64,000 bases of DNA, from NCBI RefSeq assembly GCF_024198175.1, contig NZ_JAJVKV010000004.1, positions 124,001 to 188,000 on the forward strand. Reading direction: 5' to 3'. Numbering within the stretch: position 1 is the stretch's first letter; every line of letters begins with the position of its first letter. Below the pieces are notes generated by a model. The model searched no databases, was not told the DNA's origin, and was given only the letters and a program-made list of their open reading frames with translations. The DNA comes from Pyxidicoccus xibeiensis. GTDB taxonomy: Bacteria > Myxococcota > Myxococcia > Myxococcales > Myxococcaceae. Shown in pieces: positions 1 through 8,640 of this stretch. A program made the position numbers and the translations under genes.

Positions 1-1
1 C

Positions 2-985
2 GGGCTGTTGACGGCCCTCACCGCCGCGCTGAAGTTCTTCCTCGGCGGGCTGGCGCTGGCGCCCTTCTTCGCGGGCTTCTTCTCCGCCCTCAACTACGCC
101 GGCAGCTTCGTGCTGATGCAGTTTCTGGGCTTCACCCTGGCCACCAAGCAGCCGTCCATGACGGCGGCCACGCTGGCGGGCGCGGTGGGAGAGTCGGGCT
201 CCGCGGCCGGCCGGCAGGAGCGCCTGCTGGAGCTGTTGCCGCGCATCACCCGCTCGCAGCTCGCGGCGGCCCTGGGCAACCTGGGCTGCGTGCTGCCGGC
301 GGCGGTGGCCCTGGCCCTGCTGTACGGCATGGTGATGGGCAGCCCCCTGCTGAGCGAGGACAAGGCCCGCTACGTCGTGCAGTCGCTGCACCCCTGGCGC
401 AGCGCCACCCTGCTGTGGGCGGCCTTCACGGGCGTGCTCTTGTGGGTGTCCAGCGTGGCGGCCGGGTGGCTGGAGAACTTCGTCGTCTACCGGCGCCTGC
501 CGGAGGCCCTGGCGCAGCACCGGATGCTCAAGGCGGTGCTGGGAGAGGCCGGCGCGCGGCGGGTCGCGGACGGCTTCCTGCACCACGTGGCCGGGGTGGG
601 CGGCAGCGTCACGCTGGGCTTCCTGCTGGCCATGATTCCGGTGACGGGCAGCTTCTTCGGGGTGCCGCTGGACGTGCGGCACGTCACCCTCTCCTTCGGC
701 TCGCTGGCCTTCGCCGGCTGCGCGCTGGGGCCGGAGGCCGTGTTGCACCCGGACTTCCTGGCCGCGATTGCCGGGGTGGGCGTCATCGGCCTGCTCAACT
801 TCGGCGTCTCCTTCGCGCTCGCCCTGGGCGTGGCCATGCGCGCCCGGGACGTGTCCACCCGCGAGGCGCTCCCCTTCCTGCGCGCCGCCATCGTCCGCTT
901 CGTGAAGAACCCCCGCTCGTTCCTCCTGCCCCCCCGGCAAATCCAGGAAGACGTGCTCCGGCTGTCCCCCCCGCCCGTGTCCTGA
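2..985 (+). CDS. Gcr-like ('site-specific recombinase') multi-pass membrane protein, C-terminal part
   Basis: The reading frame is open from the first complete codon, so the gene begins before the window; 327 residues are visible. It has at least six hydrophobic segments (for example around GGLALAPFFAGFF, VLPAAVALALLYGMV, GFLLAMIPVTGSFFG and GVGVIGLLNFGVSFALALG) separated by short basic loops. This matches the C-terminal half of the family annotated as site-specific recombinase Gcr, which is an integral membrane family of unproven function despite its name. No recombinase catalytic motif is visible, so the name should not be read as a function. The family call is fairly secure and the role unknown. 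Confidence 0.7.
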   Translation, partial: GLLTALTAALKFFLGGLALAPFFAGFFSALNYAGSFVLMQFLGFTLATKQPSMTAATLAGAVGESGSAAGRQERLLELLPRITRSQLAAALGNLGCVLPAAVALALLYGMVMGSPLLSEDKARYVVQSLHPWRSATLLWAAFTGVLLWVSSVAAGWLENFVVYRRLPEALAQHRMLKAVLGEAGARRVADGFLHHVAGVGGSVTLGFLLAMIPVTGSFFGVPLDVRHVTLSFGSLAFAGCALGPEAVLHPDFLAAIAGVGVIGLLNFGVSFALALGVAMRARDVSTREALPFLRAAIVRFVKNPRSFLLPPRQIQEDVLRLSPPPVS

Positions 986-1010
986 GCCGGGGGCCCGCCG
1001 TGACACGGGC
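973..1010 (+). terminator. Hairpin at the end of the Gcr-like gene
   Basis: The perfect inverted repeat GCCCGTGTC / GACACGGGC (973-981 and 1002-1010, loop 20 nt) spans the stop codon. There is no T-run, so termination is only suggested. Confidence 0.4.
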
Positions 1011-1101
1011 ATGACATGGGGAGGTATCCGAGGCCGGGGACCGGCCGGGCGGCCGGGCTCTGCTTCCTGGCAGGGGCATTTGCCGGTAGGGTCGCCGCCG
1101 C

Positions 1102-3819
1102 ATGAGCGGCGCCCGAAATCCGAACTCCCATTCTCGCTTCGCCTACGCCTTCGCCGGCCTGCTGGTCCGCCGGCCCGGGGCCGTCCTCCTGGTGCTGCTC
1201 GCCCTGCTGGGCCTGTCCGCCTGGGGGACGTCGAAGCTGCGCATCAACTCCAACCAGCTCGACCTCATCTCGCAGGACCTGCGAGAGGTGAAGGACGTCA
1301 AGCAGGTCATCGACATGGTGGGCGGCAGCGGCTTCCTCATGGTCGCCCTGCGCTCGTCGGACGAGGCCGCCCTCAAGCGCACCGCGGACGACCTGGCGAA
1401 AATCATGGAGGCGGACAAGGAGAACGTCCGCAACGTCTCCTACAAGCTGCCCGTCGAGTTCATCCAGCAGAACATGGTCCTCTTCGTGAAGACGGAGGAC
1501 CTCGTCGAGGGCAAGCGCCGCATCATGGCGTTCCTGCGCGACAAGCTGAAGCGCAGCAACCCGTTCTTCATCGACCTGGGCGGCTCGAAGCCCGTCGAGC
1601 TGGACATGCAGGACCTCGTCGACAAGTACTCCTCCGTCGGCAAGAAGAGCATCCGCGACGACTACAACATCTCCACCGACAAGAAGATGGTGCTGATGCT
1701 CGTCAAGCCGATGTGGGACACCACGGAGATTGGCAAGACGAAGACGTACCTGGACCGGCTCAAGGGCCAGCTGGACGCGTACTCCGCGCAGCCCGGCGCG
1801 GTGAAGCTCGTCGAGGACTACGACAAGAACTCGTACACCCGCGACGGCTCCAAGGACGGCAAGGGCGCCACGAGCATCGCCTACGGCTTCACCGGCTCCT
1901 ACAAGACGACGGTGGACGACTCGTTCGCCATCGAGGAGTCGCTGCACCCAGTGACGGTCATCGCGCTGGTGGCCATCTTCCTCATCACCATCGTCTTCTT
2001 CCGGAAGCTGGCGCCCACGTTCATCGTCGTCAGCGGCACGGTGATTGGCACCATCTACACGCTGGGCTTCACCTACGCGACCATCGGTGAGCTCAACATG
2101 ATTACGTCCATCCTGGGCGGCATCCTGATGGGCTTCGGCATCGACTACGGCATCCACTTCATGTTCCGCACCCGGCTGGAGCTGGGCGCGGGCAAGCCGT
2201 ACGACGTGGCCATCCGCGACGCCTTCGTCAACGCGGGGCGCCCGGCGGCGGTGGCCGCGGTGGTGACGGGGGGCTCGTTCTTCGTGCTGATGGTCAGCGA
2301 GTTCCGCGGCTTCAGCCAGTTCGGCTTCCTGGCCGGTTGCGGCACGCTCATCCTCGGCCTCACCCTCTTCCTGTGGAGCGCGGCGCTGCTGGCGCTGGCC
2401 GGCCGCATCAACCCCGCCCTGCCGCAGAAGCTCATCGGCGTGATGAAGCCGCCGCCCAACACGTCCGCCGCCACGGGCAAGGAGCTGCGCATCCCCAAGC
2501 CGGGCCTGGTGCTGGCCATCAGCACCGGCGTGGTGGCCCTCATCTGCGCCGCCGCGGTGCCCTGGGCCGGCCTGGACGCAGAGGTCCCCAAGGGCGTGAA
2601 GCTCGGCTTGTTCGAGCGCCTCAAGTACGGCGTCGGCTTCAACTACAACACCCGCGCGCTCATCCCGGATGGCATGTCGTCCGTGCTGCTCCAGGACGAA
2701 ATCAACGAGCGCTTCAACATCTCCAGCGACCCGATGGCCATCTACACCAAGGACCTGGACGAGGCCGAGGGTGTCTACCGGGAGCTGACGCAGAACCCGC
2801 GGAAGTACCCGTCCATCGACCAGGTGGTGAGCATCTTCACCTTCGTGCCTCCCGCGGAGACGGCGAAGGCCAACGAGAAGGTGCTGGCGGAGTGGAAGGC
2901 GGAGCTGAAGCAGCTCGAGGACGAGGGCTTCTCCACGGCCGCGCTGCCGCCGGAGATGCAGGACAAGGCCGAGTTCTTCAAGAAGGTGCTGGACGCCAAG
3001 CCCTTCGACGTCCACGGCGTGCCGCCCAACTACACCGCCCAGTTCAAGAACCTGCCCAGCGCCCAGCCGGAGAACCACGGCTACCTCACGTTCATCTACG
3101 CGAGCGTGGACCTGATGGACGGCAAGAAGATGATGCAGTTCGCCGACGAGACGCGCTCCATCCGGGCGAAGTACTCGCCGGGCGCCTTCGACAAGGACGC
3201 CTGGGACGCGCCGGGCCCCACGGCGGAGAAGGAGTTCCGCGCCGCGGGCGCCACGCAGCTCTACGCGAAGCTGGCGAGCATCGTGCTGTGGGACGGCAAG
3301 CTGACGGTGGTGCTGACGGCGCTGTGGATTCTCGCCATGCACTTCCTGGACTTCCGCAACGCGAAGCTGGCGCTGGCCTCGGTGATTCCGCTCGGCGTGG
3401 GCGTGGCGATGATGCTGGGCATCATGTCGCTGACGGACCTGCGGCTGAACTTCATGAACATCATCATCCTGCCCATCCTCCTGGGCTTCGGGGTGAGCCA
3501 TGGCCTCTACCTGCTGCACCGCTTCCTGGAGGGCACCTCGCCCCTGGTGGCGCTGCGCAGCGTGGGCGCCGCGGTGGCGTCCTCCACGCTGACGGCGGTG
3601 GCGGGCTTCGCGGCGCTGCTGGCCGCCGCCCACAACGGCCTGCGCTCCATGGGCCTGGTGGCGTGCATCGGCCTCATCACCACGCTGGTGGTGTCCTTCA
3701 CCGTGCTGGCCGCGGTGATGCAGCTCATGCACGACCGCCGTCAGCGCGAGGCGGGCACGCCCTCGTCCGGGACGGACGCGGCCGGCAGCGACGACAGCAG
3801 CACGCCGAAGGCGGCCTGA
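1102..3819 (+). CDS. MMPL/RND-family exporter
   Basis: This 905-residue inner-membrane protein has the RND architecture of one N-terminal helix (about residues 20-45), a large periplasmic loop, a helix cluster (about 285-500), a second periplasmic loop (about 500-735) and a second helix cluster (about 735-880). The motif MGFGIDYGIHFMFRTRLE in the first cluster and LLGFGVSHGLYLLHRF in the second are the paired GxGxx(D/S)YG-type segments of MMPL proteins, where the Asp takes part in proton coupling. In the second half the Asp is replaced (GVSHG), so only the first half keeps it. Such proteins export lipids or hydrophobic compounds; the substrate cannot be read here. A lipoprotein gene follows and may be co-transcribed. 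Confidence 0.85.
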   Translation: MSGARNPNSHSRFAYAFAGLLVRRPGAVLLVLLALLGLSAWGTSKLRINSNQLDLISQDLREVKDVKQVIDMVGGSGFLMVALRSSDEAALKRTADDLAKIMEADKENVRNVSYKLPVEFIQQNMVLFVKTEDLVEGKRRIMAFLRDKLKRSNPFFIDLGGSKPVELDMQDLVDKYSSVGKKSIRDDYNISTDKKMVLMLVKPMWDTTEIGKTKTYLDRLKGQLDAYSAQPGAVKLVEDYDKNSYTRDGSKDGKGATSIAYGFTGSYKTTVDDSFAIEESLHPVTVIALVAIFLITIVFFRKLAPTFIVVSGTVIGTIYTLGFTYATIGELNMITSILGGILMGFGIDYGIHFMFRTRLELGAGKPYDVAIRDAFVNAGRPAAVAAVVTGGSFFVLMVSEFRGFSQFGFLAGCGTLILGLTLFLWSAALLALAGRINPALPQKLIGVMKPPPNTSAATGKELRIPKPGLVLAISTGVVALICAAAVPWAGLDAEVPKGVKLGLFERLKYGVGFNYNTRALIPDGMSSVLLQDEINERFNISSDPMAIYTKDLDEAEGVYRELTQNPRKYPSIDQVVSIFTFVPPAETAKANEKVLAEWKAELKQLEDEGFSTAALPPEMQDKAEFFKKVLDAKPFDVHGVPPNYTAQFKNLPSAQPENHGYLTFIYASVDLMDGKKMMQFADETRSIRAKYSPGAFDKDAWDAPGPTAEKEFRAAGATQLYAKLASIVLWDGKLTVVLTALWILAMHFLDFRNAKLALASVIPLGVGVAMMLGIMSLTDLRLNFMNIIILPILLGFGVSHGLYLLHRFLEGTSPLVALRSVGAAVASSTLTAVAGFAALLAAAHNGLRSMGLVACIGLITTLVVSFTVLAAVMQLMHDRRQREAGTPSSGTDAAGSDDSSTPKAA

Positions 3820-3878
3820 GCTTCCGCCGGCGGTGGCAGTGACGGAGGCCCCTGCCGGACAGAGGGGGGCCTGACGGA

Positions 3879-3904
3879 GGCCCCCTTCTTCCACGAAGGG
3901 GGCC
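3879..3904 (+). terminator. Strong hairpin between MMPL gene and lipoprotein gene
   Basis: The perfect 10-bp stem GGCCCCCTTC / GAAGGGGGCC has a 6-nt loop (TTCCAC) and lies directly before the GGGAGAGAGGG ribosome-binding region of the next gene. It lacks a T-run, so it may be an attenuator or translation-control hairpin instead of a terminator. Confidence 0.5.
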
Positions 3905-3917
3905 GGGAGAGAGGGAC

Positions 3918-4517
3918 ATGACGACGAAGCGACTGTGGCCCGTGCTCGGGCTGGGAATGCTGGCGGCCTGCTCCACGGTGAAGAGCCAGCGGCTGCGCGC
4001 CGACTACGAGCAGGTGGACAAGCAGCAGGTGAAGCGGCTGGTGGTGGTGACGCAGCCGTTGCCCGACAGCAAGCCCGCGGTGGGCGAGCTGTGGAGCCTC
4101 ATCGCCCGCCAGTGGGTGAACCAGAACCGCGACTTCATCGTGAAGAGCAACCTGGCGCTGCCCGACCGGCCGGAGGACGTGTCCTTCAAGGGCCTGTGCG
4201 TGGAGGGCATCGAGGGCGTGCTCTGGCTGGAGCCGAGCGTGGCCCTCAAGGGGGACGGCGCGGAGGCCTCGGTGCAGGCGAAGCTGACGCGGTGCCGGGA
4301 CGGCGAGGAGGTCTGGTCCGCCGAGGCCGCCGGGAGCTGGGGCTCCAAGGACGAGGACTACGCGCAGCGCACCGCCCAGTACGTCCAGGAGCTGGGCTCG
4401 GAGGTGGAGCCCTACGTGGTGCCCTCCAGCAAGCTGCTGGGCGCCACGCTGAACACGCTGCCCAATCCCCAACTCACCGAAGCCGATACCGACGAGAAGA
4501 TAGAGCTGGGTGAGTAG
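3918..4517 (+). CDS. Lipoprotein of unknown function
   Basis: The gene encodes 199 residues starting at an ATG preceded by a purine-rich GGGAGAGAGGG. The N-terminus is a lipoprotein signal ending LAAC, with the lipidated Cys at residue 18. The mature part is hydrophilic, contains two Cys (FKGLCVEG and LTRCRDG) that could form a disulfide, and has no motif I recognise. It lies 98 nt after the MMPL exporter, so it could be a periplasmic or outer-membrane partner of it. That pairing is inference from position only. Confidence 0.75.
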   Translation: MTTKRLWPVLGLGMLAACSTVKSQRLRADYEQVDKQQVKRLVVVTQPLPDSKPAVGELWSLIARQWVNQNRDFIVKSNLALPDRPEDVSFKGLCVEGIEGVLWLEPSVALKGDGAEASVQAKLTRCRDGEEVWSAEAAGSWGSKDEDYAQRTAQYVQELGSEVEPYVVPSSKLLGATLNTLPNPQLTEADTDEKIELGE

Positions 4518-4528
4518 GCTCGTCCCCC

Positions 4529-5041
4529 GTGGACGAGACGACCATCGCGGTGAGGCTGGCCCTGGCCGCCCTGTTCGGCGGCGTGCTGGGGCTGGAGCGG
4601 GAGCTGAGCGGCCAGGCCGCCGGGCTGCGCACGCACATGCTGGTGTCGCTGGGCGCGTGCTGCTTCACCCTGGCCAGCGTCTTCATCGAGGCGACGCTGT
4701 CCACCGGCAGCCCGGATGGGACGCGGGGCGACATCAGCCGCATCGCCAGCCAGGTGGTGGTGGGCATCGGCTTCCTGGGCGCGGGCGTCATCATGCGCCA
4801 TGGCGGCCAGGTGAAGGGGCTGACGACGGCCGCCAACCTGTGGCTCACCGCCTCCGTGGGCCTGGCGGCGGGCCTGGGCTTCTACTTCGCCGCCGGGGCC
4901 ACCATGGCCATCGCCCTGCTGGCGCTCGCGGGCCTGCGGCCGCTGGAGCGCGGCATCCGGCGCTACCGCCGGCGCCGGGGCCTGAAGGTCGACGGAGACG
5001 TGGCGTCCTCCCCTCCCCAGGACTCGGACGGCCCGGACTGA
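4529..5041 (+). CDS. MgtC/SapB-family membrane protein
   Basis: The gene starts at GTG, 11 nt after the previous stop, and encodes 170 residues with four or five membrane segments. It carries the family hallmarks: GLERELSGQAAGLRTHMLVSLG near the N-terminus, a central IASQVVVGIGFLGAGVI, and TTAANLWLTASVGLAAG. MgtC proteins are linked to magnesium homeostasis, F-type ATPase inhibition and intracellular survival in pathogens; the short versions without a C-terminal regulatory domain, like this one, have unknown physiology. The C-terminal tail is basic, then acidic. Confidence 0.88.
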   Translation: MDETTIAVRLALAALFGGVLGLERELSGQAAGLRTHMLVSLGACCFTLASVFIEATLSTGSPDGTRGDISRIASQVVVGIGFLGAGVIMRHGGQVKGLTTAANLWLTASVGLAAGLGFYFAAGATMAIALLALAGLRPLERGIRRYRRRRGLKVDGDVASSPPQDSDGPD

Positions 5042-5054
5042 AACGCCGGGCGGG

Positions 5055-5561
5055 CTAGCGGCGCGTGCCCGGGTCCGTGTCCCGCGGAGCGTCGCGGCGC
5101 GGCAGGGCGTCCTCGTCGCGCGCGGCGCGCTGCTCCACCCCCATGGACGGCTGCCTCACCGCCACCACGCTGGCGTCCACCTCGCCCTCGCCCACGTCAT
5201 ACCGGCCGTGGTCCTGGAACTTCGCGCTGTCCATGCGCGCCTGCTCCAAATCCCCGGGCTGCAGGCCCAGGCCGCCGGTGAGGTCGTGCTGCAGGGCCAC
5301 GCCGGGGGCCGGCCTGGGCGCGTGGCCCGCGCCGAGCGCGTCGGGCCTGACGCCCGGCAGGCGCGCCAGGGGCTCGCGCAGGTACACGTCGTCCCGGTCG
5401 ATGTCCGTCACGTCGGAGAAGGCCACCCGGCAGTCGCGCGTGAAGAGGCCCCCCTGCCCGATGAAGAAGCCCCCCGCGTCCACGGCGATGATGGTGCCCA
5501 GCCGCTCCCCGTCCCGGTCCCTTGCCGTCATGCCCATCTGGATGTTGGCTGGATTGAACAT
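5055..5561 (-). CDS. DUF2171/PRC-barrel-like protein with charged tail
   Basis: The 168-residue protein starts at an ATG behind GGAG (spacing 5). The first 70 residues (GMTARDRDGERLGTIIAVDAG, then RVAFSDVTDIDRDDVYL) look like a DUF2171/PRC-barrel-type small beta domain. The remaining 100 residues are polar, Arg/Asp/Pro rich and probably disordered. It is convergent with the MgtC-like gene, 13 nt away. The cellular role is unknown. Confidence 0.65.
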   Translation of the reverse strand: MFNPANIQMGMTARDRDGERLGTIIAVDAGGFFIGQGGLFTRDCRVAFSDVTDIDRDDVYLREPLARLPGVRPDALGAGHAPRPAPGVALQHDLTGGLGLQPGDLEQARMDSAKFQDHGRYDVGEGEVDASVVAVRQPSMGVEQRAARDEDALPRRDAPRDTDPGTRR

Positions 5562-5660
5562 GCTCGCTCCTGGGTGACAACTCCGCTCCCAGGAAGGTGG
5601 GCATGGGCGGGGCCACGCGGCACGCCCTCCCCGGACAGCGGGCGGGCGGGCGGGCCTCCG

Positions 5661-5684
5661 CTCCGCCCGGGAGCCGGGCGGGAG
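5661..5684 (-). terminator. Possible terminator after ptsI
   Basis: CTCCGCCCGG and CCGGGCGGGAG form a GC-rich stem with one bulged G and a 3-nt loop, just past the ptsI stop on the minus strand. No T-run is present. Confidence 0.35.
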
Positions 5685-5691
5685 GGGGCGT

Positions 5692-7527
5692 TCAGCCGGT
5701 GGTGCGGTCCGAGGGCGTGGCCTCGTGCGCCGTCGGCTCCGGCTTCTCCGGGTCCGGGGGCGGCTCCACGGACTCGGCGAAGCGGCGGTCCAGCTCCATG
5801 CGCACGTAGCGCTCGATTTCCTCCGCGGTGGTCAGCTCCATGGCCCCGCGCAGCAGCTCCACGGCCTCCGTGCGGCCCACCCGGCGGATGAAGCGCTTGA
5901 CCACCGGAATCTGCCCGGACGTCATCGACAGCTCGTCGAAGCCGAGCGCCAGCAGCACCAGCGTGTACAGCGGGTCACCCGCCATCTCGCCGCACATGGA
6001 CACCGGGATGTTGGCCGCCTTCGCCGCGCTGACGATGCCCTCCAGGAGCCGCAGCACCGACAGGTGCAGGGGCCGGTAGAGGTAGGCCACCTCGCGATTC
6101 TGGCGGTCGATGGCCAGCGAGTACTGGATGAGGTCGTTGGTCCCCACCGAGAAGAAGTCGGCCTCCTGCGCCAGCCGGTCGGCAATCATCGCCGCGCTCG
6201 GCGTCTCCACCATGATGCCCACCGGGAAGCGCTTGCCCACGGGCACGCCCGCGCGGCCCAGCTCCGTGCGGCACGCCTCCAGCTCGCTTCGCGCCTCGCG
6301 CAGCTCGCTCACCCCGCAGATGAGGGGGAACATCAGCCGCAGGTTGCCGTGCACGCTGGCGCGAAGCAGCGCCCGCAGCTGCACGCGGAACAGCTCCCGG
6401 TTGGACAGGCAGTAGCGGATGGCCCGCAGGCCCATGGCCGGGTTGGGCTCCTTCTCGTGCTTCGTCTTGCCCGGCACCTTGTCGCCGCCCAAATCCAACG
6501 TGCGGATGGTGACGGGACGCCCGCCCATGGCCTCCAGCACCTGGCGGTAGGCGCGGTAGTGCTCCTCCTCCGTGGGCGCCGTCTTCCGGTCCAGGAACAT
6601 GAACTCGGTGCGGTACAGGCCGATGCCCTCGGCGCCGTGGGCCAGCAGCGAGGGGATTTCCTCCAGGAACTCCATGTTGCCGTTGAGCCGGATGCGGAAG
6701 CCGTCCGTGCTCGTGGCCGGCAGGTCCTTCGTCGTCAGCGCCAGCCGCTCGCCTTCCTGGTACCGGCGCTGCTCCTCGCGGAAGACGGAGAGCTGCTCCT
6801 CCGAGGGGTTCACCAGGATGACGCCCCGGATGCCATCCATGGCCACCAGGTCGCCGGGGGAAATCTGCTCGCTGGCCCGGCCCGCGCCCACCACCGCCGG
6901 CGTCTCGCGTGCCCGCGCGACGATGGCGGTGTGGCTCGTCTGGCCGCCCAGGTCCGTGACGAAGCCCGCCACCCGGCCGCTGCGCGACATCAGCGACGCG
7001 TCCGCGGGGGACAAGTCGTGCGCGACGACGATGGCCTGGGCGGGGACCTCCACCTCTTCGTCCACCACCTGGCCCATCAGGTTGCGGATGATGCGGTCGG
7101 CGACGTAGTCCACGTCCGAGCGGCGCTCGCGGAAGTACTCGTCGGGGATGTTGTCGAAGAGGTGCTTTATCTTCCGCGCCACGCGCCGCACGGCCCACTC
7201 GGCGTTGATGTGGTCCTCGACGATGAGCCGGTTGACCTCGTCCACGAGCATGGGGTCGTGGAGCATCAGCCGGTGCGCTTCCAGGATGAGGGCGTGGTCG
7301 CTGCCCTCGGTGCGCGTAATCTGGTCCTTGAGCTCGGCGAGCTGCCGGTCGGACAGGTCGATGGCGGTCTTCATCCGCATCCGCTCGGGTTCGACTTCCG
7401 CCTCGGCCAGCCGCAGCTTGGGGGTGCGGATGCGCTTGCGGTCCAGGATGAAGGCGTGACCGACCGCCACGCCGGGAGACGCGCCGATGCCCATCAACCT
7501 CAGTGTGGGGGTGGCCTGGCTGCTCAC
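5692..7527 (-). CDS. ptsI: PTS enzyme I (phosphoenolpyruvate-protein phosphotransferase)
   Basis: This cytosolic 611-residue enzyme takes phosphate from phosphoenolpyruvate and passes it to HPr. The phosphorylated histidine is H199 in GGQTSHTAIVARA. The PEP-binding barrel carries GIGLYRTEFMFLD, the Asn/Asp-rich FFSVGTNDLIQYSLA, and the catalytic Cys C512 in SMCGEMAGD. The start is GTG with GAAGGGAAC upstream. It is 46 nt downstream of ptsH and the last gene of the PTS operon. About 35 residues at the C-terminus (PPPDPEKPEPTAHEATPSD) form an acidic Pro-rich extension beyond the usual end. Confidence 0.97.
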   Translation of the reverse strand: MSSQATPTLRLMGIGASPGVAVGHAFILDRKRIRTPKLRLAEAEVEPERMRMKTAIDLSDRQLAELKDQITRTEGSDHALILEAHRLMLHDPMLVDEVNRLIVEDHINAEWAVRRVARKIKHLFDNIPDEYFRERRSDVDYVADRIIRNLMGQVVDEEVEVPAQAIVVAHDLSPADASLMSRSGRVAGFVTDLGGQTSHTAIVARARETPAVVGAGRASEQISPGDLVAMDGIRGVILVNPSEEQLSVFREEQRRYQEGERLALTTKDLPATSTDGFRIRLNGNMEFLEEIPSLLAHGAEGIGLYRTEFMFLDRKTAPTEEEHYRAYRQVLEAMGGRPVTIRTLDLGGDKVPGKTKHEKEPNPAMGLRAIRYCLSNRELFRVQLRALLRASVHGNLRLMFPLICGVSELREARSELEACRTELGRAGVPVGKRFPVGIMVETPSAAMIADRLAQEADFFSVGTNDLIQYSLAIDRQNREVAYLYRPLHLSVLRLLEGIVSAAKAANIPVSMCGEMAGDPLYTLVLLALGFDELSMTSGQIPVVKRFIRRVGRTEAVELLRGAMELTTAEEIERYVRMELDRRFAESVEPPPDPEKPEPTAHEATPSDRTTG

Positions 7528-7573
7528 GTTCCCTTCTTCTCCCGCAGTCTACCGCGTTCGCATTCTCACCCGT

Positions 7574-7852
7574 TCACTGCGCCTCGCCAAAACGGTCGCC
7601 GATGAGCTTCGCCAGCTCCACGAGGCACGCGTCGGCGTCGTCTCCCTTACAGGTCAGCTTCACCTGGGTCCCCTGGGCCGCCGCGAGCATCAGCACGCCC
7701 ATGATGGACTTGGCGTTGGCCTTCTGGCCCTGGGCCTCGATGGTGACCTCGCTCTTGAAGCGGTTGGCCACCTTGACCATCTGCGCCGCGGCCCGGGCAT
7801 GCAGCCCCAGCGCGTTGATGATCTCGTACGTCCCTTCGGCCACGGTTGCCAT
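7574..7852 (-). CDS. ptsH: HPr phosphocarrier protein
   Basis: The 92-residue HPr has the active-site histidine H18 in ALGLHARAAAQMVK and the regulatory serine S49 in KSIMGVL. H18 accepts phosphate from enzyme I and donates it to IIA. S49 is the residue phosphorylated by HPr kinase in organisms that have one, so regulatory phosphorylation is possible; no hprK is in this window. It sits between the IID gene (20 nt upstream) and ptsI. Confidence 0.96.
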   Translation of the reverse strand: MATVAEGTYEIINALGLHARAAAQMVKVANRFKSEVTIEAQGQKANAKSIMGVLMLAAAQGTQVKLTCKGDDADACLVELAKLIGDRFGEAQ

Positions 7853-7872
7853 CGCGACTCCCACCTCTCTTC

Positions 7873-8640
7873 TTAAAGGAATGCTCCCGCAACGCAGGCC
7901 AGCCCCGCGGCAAGGTAGAGCACCACGTAGTTCGGCACCCGACGGCTGACCAGCACGTAGGACGCCACCCCCAGGGCCAGGCACCCGGCCGCCAGGAAGG
8001 GCGCCGAGGCCCCTCCCGCGTTGGTGCCGAACGAGATGGCCAGCCAGGCCGCCATCCCCCCCGCGCTCAGCGCCGCCACCGCCCGCAGCTTGGCCCCCCG
8101 GGCCGGGAGGTTCGCACGGGCCACCGCCTCCACCAGCCTGTCCCCCAGGGTCAGGCCCAGCCAGTACAGCCGCACGCGCAGCAGCACGTGCACCAGATTG
8201 TAGAGCACCAGGAACAGCGGCACCGCCCAGACGCCCAAGAGCGGCACCAGGGCCACGCTGACCGCCCCCGCCGCCGGCTTGAGCGACAGCCAGAAGAAGC
8301 CGTCCCCCAGCGCCGCCAGCGGCCCCATCAGCGCCGCCTTGAAGGCCACCACCTTGTCCGGCGTCTCCTCGTCCCGGGCGATGCGCACCTCGTGGTACAC
8401 GACGCCGCCGACGATGGCCGCCGCCACGTACGGGTGGGTGTTGAAGAAGACCAGGTGCCGGCGGACGGCCTCCTCGCGGGAGGCCCCGGCGGGGTACAGG
8501 CGCTCCAGGGCGGGGAAGACGGCGTAGGCCAGCCCCAGGTTCTGCATGCCCTTGGGGTTCCACGACGCCTGGAGGAAGAGCGAGCGCAGGAAGACGCGCA
8601 CCAGCACCCAGAGCGGCAGGGAGGCCTCGGGCGCGCTCAC
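7873..8640 (-). CDS. PTS mannose-family IID component
   Basis: The 255-residue membrane protein begins at a GTG that overlaps the IIC stop (GTGA). The N-terminal SLFLQASWNPKGMQNLGLAYAVFPAL and FFNTHPYVAAAIVG, and the central AALMGPLAALGDGFFWLSL, are the conserved IID signatures. With IIC it forms the sugar-translocating unit of mannose/fructose/sorbose-type permeases. Sugar specificity is not evident. Some myxobacterial mannose-type PTS systems may be regulatory and not transporting, but here both membrane subunits are complete. Confidence 0.93.
   Translation of the reverse strand: MSAPEASLPLWVLVRVFLRSLFLQASWNPKGMQNLGLAYAVFPALERLYPAGASREEAVRRHLVFFNTHPYVAAAIVGGVVYHEVRIARDEETPDKVVAFKAALMGPLAALGDGFFWLSLKPAAGAVSVALVPLLGVWAVPLFLVLYNLVHVLLRVRLYWLGLTLGDRLVEAVARANLPARGAKLRAVAALSAGGMAAWLAISFGTNAGGASAPFLAAGCLALGVASYVLVSRRVPNYVVLYLAAGLACVAGAFL

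Noticed and set aside
2..985. Recombinase function for the first gene
   Set aside because: The family name is historical; the visible sequence is a multi-pass membrane protein without recombinase residues.
487..3894. Very long open frame (over 1100 codons) on the minus strand across the Gcr-like and MMPL genes
   Set aside because: Its product is Arg/His/Gly/Val-rich nonsense typical of the antisense of GC-rich genes, while the plus strand encodes clear membrane proteins.
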